From Entoloma clypeatum (Eukaryota > Basidiomycota > Agaricomycetes > Agaricales > Entolomataceae), in assembly GCA_963565915.1 (NCBI GenBank), contig OY751492.1, positions 3,162,001-3,226,000 of the forward strand: a stretch of DNA of 64,000 bases. The letters are read 5' to 3'. Positions 21,086 to 30,180 of this stretch are shown in pieces. The translations under genes were made by a program, and so were the position numbers. Every line of letters starts with the position of its first letter. Position 1 is the first letter of the stretch. The notes under the pieces were generated by a model that worked only from the letters and a program-made list of their open reading frames with translations, did not search any database and was not told the origin of the DNA.

Positions 21086-22020
21086 AGATCATATCCGCCG
21101 ATGAATTCAATCCCCCACCCGACGCTGCGGTTACATCGTCGCTTCACGATCACACGCACACGAGGCGGATCGAACGTCGAGCGCCCTCTTGGTGCGTCCA
21201 CCGTCCGTTCATCATTTGATAGGTCAATAACTTAAAGCCCAGGTTATTTAATCCACATGATGCTGCTGTTACATCACCGCTTCACGATAACACCCTCCAC
21301 GAGGTAGATCATATCCGCCGATGAATTCAATCCCCCACCCGACGCTGCGGTTACATCGTCGCTTCACGATCACACGCACACGAGGCGGATCGAACGTCGA
21401 GCGCCCTCTTGGTGCGTCCACCGTCCGTTCATCATTTGATAGGTCAATAACTTAAAGCCCAGGTTATTTAATCCACATGATGCTGCTGTTACATCACCGC
21501 TTCACGATAACACCCTCCACGAGGTAGATCATATCCGCCGATGAATTCAATCCCCCACCCGACGCTGCGGTTACATCGTCGCTTCACGATCACACGCACA
21601 CGAGGCGGATCGAACGTCGAGCGCCCTCTTGGTGCGTCCACCATCCGTTCATCATTTGATAGGTCAATAACTTAAAGCCCAGGTCACTTAATCCACACAG
21701 ATCATATCCGCCGATGAAATTAATCCCCCACCCGACGCTGCTGTTACACCGCCGCTCCACGACCACACGCACATGTGGCAGATCGAACGTCGAGAGCTGC
21801 CCTTCGCAAATCTTGGCAACAGGTTGCGTGGCCACTCAATCTTCACTGTCCTTTCATCATATTAATGGATTTGATAGGTCAATGACCGCTGCAATCCCCC
21901 ACACGGTGCTGCTGTTACATTGCCACTCCACGATCACACGCACATGACTGCACTTCGTGAATCTTGGCATCGTCCGTTCATCATATTAATGGATTTGACC
22001 GCCGCAATCTTGGCAACAGG
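21086..22020. repeat. 220-bp tandem repeat array
   Basis: Units begin AGATCATATCCGCCGATGAA at 21086, 21306 and 21526 (period 220, nearly identical), then a shortened unit at 21699 and degenerate copies to about 22020. Each unit contains two related halves, GACGCTGCGGTTACATCGTC and GATGCTGCTGTTACATCACC, so it is a higher-order repeat built by an earlier duplication. It has no coding content. It sits between two divergent genes of the hAT unit. Confidence 0.9.
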
Positions 22021-22401
22021 TGTGTCATGTGTATTTACACGAGTCTAATGTGTGTACATCAGGCCAACGCGCGCGCGAACAAGGAGCGAACGAAGGCGGC
22101 TGCCCACGAGCAATTCACCACCGGCGTTGACGCCGTCCAGTCGGCCTCTTCGCGAGCATCTAGGGGAGCTGTCTTCACTCCGACCGCCTGAGGCGCCGGA
22201 AAGCAGTGAAGGCGAGGTCAAGCACCAGTACCTCGGTAGCGATCCAACCACCGGTACGATCACCGCCTCTGCCCATAACCATTGACAAACTGGGGAACCG
22301 GGTCGCTGGTTGAATAAACAGCGGCCACGCGACTCCGGACCTTTCCCTACACCTCTCACCTCCACGAGGCCCTCAACGCATATTAGATTTAATTGTAAGT
22401 A
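22021..22401. other. Unassigned stretch inside the hAT unit
   Basis: GC-richer than its surroundings. A 77-codon frame exists at 22052-22285, but its Arg/Ser/Pro composition and lack of motifs do not support a gene. Confidence 0.3.
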
Positions 22402-22515
22402 CAACTTCCGACCCCCGATTCCGTTGTTTGAGTCCCATGGTGTATCAACAACTGGACACCCCAACACATGATTTTTTCTTCTTGCTCTCACACCACCACC
22501 TACCGACCTCCTCAT
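22402..22515. repeat. Direct repeat, copy 2 (of hAT transposase 5' end)
   Basis: Second copy of 20802-20898, including the CCATGG start context and the pyrimidine-rich stretch after it. It lies about 340 bp upstream of the Spt5-like start. Confidence 0.8.
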
Positions 22516-22851
22516 CCTCAGTAAGTTCTGTAAGATAGGTTAACATTAGTACATGTAATTAGTAAATCATAAGCCCTGATGAGTACTCGAATTGAAGCGG
22601 GGGCAAAGATAAAGCCCCACCCATCAGCGGCACATCCTGCACGGGCGAATTGACATGTAGCGTATGATACGCGCACGCCAGATTCATGGACTCCTCACTC
22701 TGAAGGAGTGATGCAAGGGAACCGGGGGCCCGTGGAGCGAGGGCTGTTCTTCGTTTTCTACGATTTGAACATCAACCATACCATGAAAGCTAATTATCAC
22801 GTCCCGTAGGTCGTCAATCGAACCCACCGACAGGATGAGTCATCGCCGGGT

Positions 22852-25458
22852 ATGTCTGTCTTCTTGCTCATGCAGCACGCGGGGGGCTTACAGTCCGTTA
22901 AACAGATCACCGAAGCTCATAATCCCTTCGTGGATCTCGAGGCTCAAGTGGACGATGCTGATGATGATGAGGAGGAGGAGGAGGAGGAGGAGGATGGTAA
23001 GCAACCCGTCCTCTTATTTTGATCCACTTCTGAGTTTGCTAGGTTTTATCAATGACCAGGATGATAATCACCCTGAGGGTATTCAGCGGTGGAACGATTA
23101 CCAGGCCGGGAGACTGGACGAGCCACAGGATGAGCCGGAGGATGATATTGATTGGGACGTGGTCCATGAACGTGCGCGCTACCGCGCCACCAGGGCGCGG
23201 CGCCAATGCCCCACGACCACATACGACGACGAGGCGTCTGGCAGAATTTTACCACACAATCTACTGTGTCAACCTCGAATGTCAGACAAACCTATTTGGC
23301 AGCTCCGATGCTGGGTAAGTCTCCATTCATCTCGTTTGTGGTAAGTCTCAAGGATATTCCAGCCTGGGTTTGAAGAAGAAGTTGTCTACATGCTCTTCCA
23401 GCTAGTCAAGGACAGGGCGACACCAGATGTTCTATCAGCGGCCTATACCCGTGGACCTCTCCGAGGGTCGGTTTTCATCGAGGCCGACATGAACCCAACC
23501 CTCCTTGGCTTCCTGCGCCGCATCCCCGGGGTTATGAAAAGAGGTAACCTGTTAATATCACGACATGACCAGCTAGCAATGCCTATCGCCAAGTTTGTCC
23601 CCTTGGAAGATCGACCAGCAACACTCCGTCTACCTCAGGATCGGGAACTCAGGCTCAGGATCGGACAGTGGGTACGGGTCCTAAAAGGTGCCTACAAAGG
23701 CGACCTTGGGTACGTCAACAAGTTAATGCCATGGGGTGGCGTACAACTCCTCCTGGTGCCTCGCCTCCAGCTTTCGACCCCTCTCTCATCAAGAAAACGG
23801 GGCAAGCGGCCACGCTCCACTCCTCCTCCTCCCCAGGCTCTTTTCAATCCCTCCATCATTGAAAAGATCTTCGGCATCCCACCGACTCCGAAAGGGAATG
23901 ATACTTTCTTTTTTGATGGGTGCACTTTCGAACACGGCCTGCTGATAAAGGACTTCACCGCGTATTCCGTGTTGTCTGAGGCTGTCTCCATCTCCACTGA
24001 ATTGCATGCCCTTTTCCTCCTCAGCCCACACCCGGGGATCCGACGCCTGATGGGCGAGGAGTTTCCCACCCCGCTTGAATGGGTGTTCTTTCCTGGAGAG
24101 TTGGTCAAAATTGTTGAAGGTTCGCACAACGGGGAATTCGGCCGGGTCAAACTTGCTCAACCAGACTTTGTTGAGGTCGAAGTCGCTGAAATGGGGGGTG
24201 AGGTTTTGAAACTTCCATGGTACCACGTCTGCAAATCCATCAGTATTGGCAATTTCGTCAGAGTTGTTGGAGGCGTCCATAGAGGCCGAATGGGATTTGT
24301 AGAGCGGGTAGACTACATTGACATCTGGATCCTTGAAAAAGGTGGTGACGACACCTGTCCTGCTATGGAGGTACAGCACTTCTTTTCAGGGAAGAAACAT
24401 TCATCTTCTAACTTCTTTCTTAGTCATTCGTTGTTCACAAAAACAGCGCCTCAATCACAGAACCGCCCATACTGCACGCTGTGTCGCTGCCCTCTTCGGA
24501 TGATTTGGCACTTTCAGCGGCGTTGAAGGAGCGGCACAAGTCCCTTGGCGGGGGGTCAAGGTCATGGTTATCAAGCGTGGACACCAGCATAAAGGCCAGC
24601 CCATGGTTGTTGAGAATGTTCTGCCCAATCAAGATACAGTGAGCGGCCTCAGGATTGAAGTCCGTTTCATGAACTATGATCCAAATGCGCCGTTCCCGAA
24701 GGCAATCTTCGATTATGATGACGTGGTTGAATTTGAGTATGAGTTCCATCCAATATACATTCATCCTCTGATGCTAATTAATGATCCTTACTTTCAGCAC
24801 CAAGCAAGAGCTATTCGAGTTCCAGTACCCACAAAGTCGCCTCTTTGACCCCCTTTTCCATGACCCACTTCCCCGCGCCCAGCCCCCCCCACCCATCTTA
24901 ATCGCGAGCACCCCCATGCCTGAGCCTGGAGGCTCATCGTCCACCCCAGCTTGGGATCCATCGTCGCGGACTCCAGGTCGCTACTCCCGCCCCACAACAC
25001 CCTCCACATCCGCCCCCACTCCTGATCATGATCTTCTTGATCCACGTTTCTTGGGCGTCAAAGTACAGGTGAAGGTTACTGGCGGCCAGTTCAATCTGTC
25101 ACGGGTCTATGTTTCCAGCACCATGCATGACGGACAGCCGAAAATTATTTACACGGCGAATCGAAGGATGCACATTTTGGACCCAGATTGGGTTTCTATC
25201 ATCCATCCAAATGTGAAGCAGACTGACGCTCTGCTTGTTGTTCTCAAGGGGGATCATCAGGGTAGGTTTGCTCTTCGAATTTGTCATAGTCGCCGTGGCT
25301 CTGAGGAAGCGGCTCTCGTCGAAGGTGCAAGTTCAACTCGGACAGGAATTGAGGTGCGGCTGCCTGCAGACCACCTTGCAATTGTCTTCAAAACAAAGGA
25401 AGAGAAACGGCGGCATGAGGAGTGCATGGTAGATCGTCAAAAGCGGGCTCGCAACTGA
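22852..25458 (+). CDS. Spt5-like NGN/KOW transcription elongation factor, transposon-borne
   Basis: Best start ATG at 22852 (MSVFLLMQHAGG). Exon 1 ends in an acidic run (FVDLEAQVDDADDDEEEEE), like the Spt5 N-terminus. Introns: 22997-23042 (GTAAGC...TAG), 23315-23362 (GTAAGT...CAG), one near 24370-24431 and one near 24739-24801. The NGN domain spans the second junction (IWQLRCW|PGFEEEVVYMLFQLVK ... LLGFLRRIPGVM). KOW-type motifs follow: GQWVRVLKGAYKGDLGYV, ELVKIVEGSHNGEFGRV, NFVRVVGGVHRGRMGFV, VKVMVIKRGHQHKG and LLVVLKGDHQGRF. A C-terminal STPAWDPSSRTPGR resembles one TPAWNSGSR-type repeat of Spt5, the CDK9 target. A likely frame break near 24545 (between RHKS and WRGVKV) may make it a pseudogene. 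Spt5 binds RNA polymerase II with Spt4. Confidence 0.75.
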
Positions 25459-25975
25459 CATTTTTTTACTATTGTTTTATTTTGATAAGAATCCCCCCCA
25501 CCCTACCTACTACATACATCATTATCGTCACGCTTAGGGCATTTTATGTGACATATTTACACTTGAATCATATTGCTTGCTTGCAGAAAGAAGTCTCAGA
25601 GACGCGCGAGTGTTTTGTTTGAATTTGTGTCTGTTGTGTTTACGAGGCACCGGCTCAAGCCGGCAGCCAAACCGAAACCGCTTACAACCGCGGCTTTGGA
25701 AGTCATGGCTTCGGAACATCATGGTTCGGCTCGGTTTCGGCTCTGTGCGGTGCGGTTTCGGCTCAGAGCTGACTGGAGTCGGAACCGCGGCAACACTAAA
25801 AGCAGGTGTCGGAAAATTTTAAAGCTCTCGTGATTAACTTTTATTATTAATTTATATGATTAAACAGGTAACAAAAGTACGGCAAGGTGGGCAGTGTTGA
25901 ACAGACTAGTGAGAAACGGTGGTATGTACTACCGTAGTTGACGTAACTTATTCTTGCGAGAGTTAGTATAACATA

Positions 25976-27589
25976 CAGTGCCTCACAAAACTGATTCAAT
26001 GTTTGCTACTTTGTGAATACCTTCAAAATAACAATAACTTTGCAAATAATGCCAATCAAAAGAAGGTATTGGTACCTGGTTAAAAGCCCTGCTTCAGGAC
26101 TCTCGGAATCTGCAATAATTATGTAATTCCCATAAAAAATGATCAATATATGATCAAATTACTCCAGGGACTCATTGAATCAGTTTTGTGAGTATGTACA
26201 ATAAATACAGTATTTTATACTTTAGTACTTGGTATTACCCCCCTTAGCTTTGATTACTGCCTCTCCCCTTCTTGGCATACTTTCTATCAGGTTTTGACAC
26301 ACTTCTGGCTCTATATTATTCCACACCTCTGCTGCTCTGTCCCAAATCTCCCAGACTCCCTTGGGTGGTGTTGGATATTCATTCAACTTCCTTTTAATAT
26401 GAACCCAGAGATATTGAGGTCTGGGGACTGTGCAGGCCAATCCAGCAGAGCAATATTCTTGCTGTCCATCCATTTTTTGGCCTTCTTGGAGGTGTGCTTG
26501 GGGTCATTGTCCTGCTGAAAAATGATCTCCTCTTCAGAGATTCCACTCTCCTCCATGCTGGGCAGCAAATTGTCCTCCAAAATGGACACATACTGATCAG
26601 CATCCATCCTCCCCTCAACCTCTGCAAGTCTCCCCACACCTTCCCAACCCATACAACCCCAAACCATAATATTTCCTCCCCCAAACTTGACTGTGCCCTG
26701 AACCTCTCTTTCAATAAGCCCCTCACCCTTCTTTTTCCAGACCCATTCCTTGCCATCTGACCCAAACCTGTTGATTTTGGTCTCATCTGACCAAATGACC
26801 CTCTTCCAGTCCTCCACTGTCCATTTCCTGTGCTTCATAGCAAATGCCAACCGCCTCTTCTGATGTATGGCCTTTAAGAAAGGTCTTTTCTTCTTTGTTA
26901 CAGCCTTGAATTCATGTTTTCTGAGAACCCTTCTCACAGTTTCTGGGGAGACAGGATTGGAGATGACAGTGTTGATGTGTTTGGTAGCCTGCACAGCATT
27001 GGAGGCTCTCCCTGAGGTGATTTGTGAAAGTATGTTTCGTGTGTTGGTGGGAGAAAGCTTGGATGGACGACCACCAGAAGAGAGATTGTGATGAGGAAGA
27101 AGATTCTGAAGCACTCTGGAGACAGTTGGTTGGCTGACACCAGGTTAGAGGCAATATGACAAGTGGAGTGACCATTGGAGGCCAGAGAAAGAATGTTTTC
27201 CTTGTGGGAAGAGGAGATAGGGCGCATGATTAATTATGGAGGCTGTTGAGGTTGGATTCTTCTTATACAACTTTCCTTGACAACCCATCAGGGTTCTATT
27301 CAAGTTCCATCAGTAAGTCATGACAACTGGTTACCATACAACCAGTGAAGCATTTGATTCTGATAATTGCCATAGGTACTCACAAAACTGATTCAATGAG
27401 TTGCTGATTTAATTTAATCATATCTCCATGGATTCTGATCTAAATCATATGATTCCTTTATATTCTGAAAGCCCTGAAGTAGGGCTTTCAATTATATACC
27501 AAAGGTTTAATTCAATTGGTATTCTTTGCAGAGTTATCTTGAAGGTATTCAAAAAGCAACAAACATTGAATCAGTTTTGTGAGGCACTG
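25976..27589 (-). mobile_element. Tc1-like element, decayed (copy 1)
   Basis: 1614 bp, flanked by TA (25974-25975, 27590-27591). Terminal repeats start CAGTGCCTCACAAAACTG. Each terminal region is about 200 bp and carries a second, inverted copy of the terminal word (ACTCACAAAACTGATTCAAT, near 26170 and 27374). A broken transposase gene lies between. Confidence 0.92.
26222..27227 (-). pseudogene. Tc1/mariner transposase, inactivated
   Basis: Similar along its length to the intact transposase at 47536-48552. Helix-turn-helix part RPISSSHKENILSLASNG, then RRVLRKHEFKAVTKKKRP, WTVEDWKRVIWSDETKI (first Asp), IFQQDNDPKHTSKKA (second Asp). A 1-nt deletion near 27148 shifts the frame in the DNA-binding region. 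A second, roughly 10-nt deletion near 26420 removes the catalytic Glu of the SPDLNPIE-like motif (reads SPDLNIS, then YLWVHIKRKL in another frame). The protein would be both truncated and catalytically dead. Confidence 0.92.
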
Positions 27590-27591
27590 TA

Positions 27592-28386
27592 GTTCCCCGT
27601 TTAAGTGCCGTACTTCAAGTTGTGCATAACAAGGCCTGAGCCATCCTTCCAAAGGAAATCCGTTTATCATCTGTTCAATTGCCCTTGTTCACGGATATGT
27701 GGGATAGTAAGTGCTATAAGTTTAAGGTAATATACATACCTGCGGGAACTTGTCGATGGATGAGCAATCACAAATGAGAAACCACCATATTAATCATCTA
27801 GATTTGGCGAACATCGAACACGCAACGGGAGCACGAGCCACGAGGATCCTTCCAATATATTGTTGAGTGAGTTTGTTTCTGAGCTGGGTGTGAGGTTTTG
27901 TAGACTCAATTGCCTTCACTGAAAGTAGTAGAGAATGCTTCAGGTTTAGATGGAACATGTTAGGATCTCTCGAGATCTGCTTAACCTCCAGCCTGAGTGC
28001 TTTTTGGATACTCTGGGTTAAGTTCAATTCTATCATCTCAACTTATTTGTACTTCTCTTGGGATCACACCTCTCCTAGACACCTCTGATTTGAAACCATC
28101 CGGCCATGAGCTATTGAATTATGGAACTCTAGATAAGGCTCAAGTTGCCGAAGTTATAACAACAACTAATCTTCCATTATCATAACGTCGAATCAGCAAG
28201 TCCTCGCTAATGACAAGCCAAGCACGGACAGGCACTGGCTAAAGTAGCTAATGAGAGGCCCCCATCCATAGACGAGACAATCTTGCGAGCAATTTGTGGA
28301 TTGAGTTCACCACTCTGAAAGTCATTATGAAGTAGCTGCTCTCAAAACGATTGAACGAAAAAATAAATATCATTCTACAGGAAGGC
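27592..28386. other. Unassigned spacer
   Basis: No recognisable gene. An 80-codon minus-strand frame (27794-28036) has no known motif. Confidence 0.35.
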
Positions 28387-29594
28387 TCATGCATACAGAC
28401 TCTCAATATCAGAATCAGGTGCAACCTCCTCATCATTGGAATGCGTGTCCTCATCTGAGTCTTCCTCGTCATCACTAATGATGATAACCCTCATTGGAGG
28501 GCATGTTATGGAGATATTAACAGCTACAGCTGGTGCATCCAGGGGATCCAAGCTGTTGCGTTGCATGTTGACTCGAATCGTAGTGCTAGCAGGGGTTGAG
28601 TTGTCAACATGGGCATTGACCACGATATTGCCTGTGCCTTCAATGTCAACAATTGTATTCTCGGCCAGTGCATGCAATGGGGATCCTTGTTGACATTGAT
28701 CTGGGAAGTCCCTATGGTCAGAATAGCAGCGATGAATGGAATGGCACATACCGTGATGTGGAGCCTTGGGGGCTGAGGTGGCATGCACAGGCTTGGGACG
28801 CGCTGAGGTGGTGTGCGGGGACTTGGGAAGGCACAGATGGGAAGAAGAGTGACAGGCAGCGTTGTGGGCCAGATGATCACACATGGCTTCCAGATTAGGG
28901 TTGGTATGTCCAGGAATGTCGTTGCGAGGCACACGGTGTAAAGAATGAGGGGATGGGCTGTGGGCAACAACTTGACCCTCCCGCACCACTTCCACATTTC
29001 CAGTATCGTAGATCCGAGTATACAAGTCAAGCGCTCTTGCGAATGTATCCACTTTTTTCCAGCGTGCATGAGGCACTCCCGTAATTTGGAAGCTAGCTTG
29101 GTTTCTGATCAATTCCTGTCAGAAAAGGAATGGTGAAGTGGAGATGGCCTTACCATGAGAAATAGATGCCAATGGCAAACCCTCTTGAAATAACATGAAA
29201 TTTGTCTGCTCTAGGATCGTTCTCTAGGTCAGCTGGAGCAGGGATTGTGATCAAGTGGGTCCCTCCACCACGGTGCGCACTGCGCCAGACAACGCGACCC
29301 TCTCATTCGACTTCAACCTCGCTGTCATGGTACATCTCGGTATACAGTCGAAGAGCCTGCAAAAATGTTGCAGCCTTCTCCCATCGGGCATCAGGCATCT
29401 TCTGTTTTGGGACCATCGCCTCCGTTCCACTCCTGTAACAAGAATGGAAGGTGTGTGTAAACGATGGGACTACCAACTTACCAAGAGAAGAAGACTCCGA
29501 CGCCTGAGCCTCGCGTGACAATGTAAAATTTATTATCCCTATATCCAGGACTCTGAATATCTTCAGGTTGAGGTGGCGTGATAGTCAGATCCAT
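28387..29594 (-). CDS. Protein with two RNase H1 N-terminal (hybrid-binding) like domains
   Basis: Start ATG at 29592-29594 (MDLTITPPQPEDIQ). Domain 1 is split by an intron: KFYIVTRGSGVGVFFSW | SGTEAMVPKQKMPDARWEKA, then ATFLQALRLYTEMY. Domain 2 repeats the pattern: KFHVISRGFAIGIYFSW | ... GVPHARWKKVDTFARAL, DLYTRIYDTGNVEVV. The pattern (FYVV.G...GI...W, then A.WKK..TF.EAL..Y) fits the RNase H1 N-terminal/viroplasmin-like domain that binds RNA:DNA hybrids. The rest is low-complexity (His/Pro/Ser) ending in an acidic tail (ISDDEEDSDEDTHSNDEE). No nuclease domain follows. One TGA after EVEVE (a CGA-like site near 29310) may disrupt it. Such proteins are expanded in agaricomycetes; function unknown. 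Confidence 0.6.
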
Positions 29595-30180
29595 CGTAAG
29601 ACAGCTGGGTGGCACCGTCACTTATTTATTTATCATTTGAGCGATCAGGGGAAGGGATCAAAGAACAAATATGACACACTTGAAATTTTTTTAGTCCCTT
29701 CGCCTTTGACAGGAGTATGATTATATCTGATGGTACGAGAGGAATTGGATGGGGAGTCGACCGCTAGACAAAAAAATGTCATACCATGTTTTGGTCAGAA
29801 AAACATTGGAACACGCCTGTCAATTTTACGTCGGTCACGTCCATCTTCACTGATGGCAAAGGAATAGATCCTGCATGCGCTGGGGAGGCAGCACGGCTAG
29901 AAAGTGCATGCATTGGAGAGGTGGTGGAGTGAGGAAGCTGGGTCAAAAGCTGGGTCATGGGAGGAATCACGATGCGAAACCCTGAATTAAAATGGATCCA
30001 CGCAATTTGTAGTCCCGGCGTCACTAAAGGGAAATGCCTGTCGGAGGGATAAATTTTCGGAGTTTTTCTGTAGCAGGTAGGTGCCGAGCAAGGTATAATA
30101 GACTGAGCATACCATGCCTCAACGAATTTCTTGACTCGTTTTGCTGCCTGTTTTCAAGTCGCTCCCACCTGCTTGATATA
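29595..30180. other. Intergenic region between divergent genes
   Basis: Separates a minus-strand gene and a plus-strand gene. No gene or clear element seen. Confidence 0.4.

Larger units (their letters stand above)
17973..25798. mobile_element. Putative hAT-type unit with Spt5-like cargo
   Basis: Both ends carry TAGTGTTGCCGC as inverted repeats (17973-17984 and 25787-25798), and the TAGTG start fits hAT elements. Subterminal regions on both sides are rich in CCGAACCG, GAGCCG and GCCGG words. Inside are a minus-strand hAT transposase (18256-20836), a 220-bp tandem array (21086-22020), a repeat of the transposase 5' region, and a plus-strand Spt5-like gene (22852-25458). No 8-bp duplication was found (catgttcc left, aaagcagg right), so the ends could belong to two elements or the flanks may have been altered. 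Confidence 0.55.

Noticed and set aside
21086..22020. CRISPR-like array
   Set aside because: Repeats are 220 bp, contiguous and without unique spacers; the genome is eukaryotic.
22052..22285. 77-codon ORF
   Set aside because: Biased Arg/Ser/Pro composition in a GC-rich repeat-adjacent stretch, no motif.
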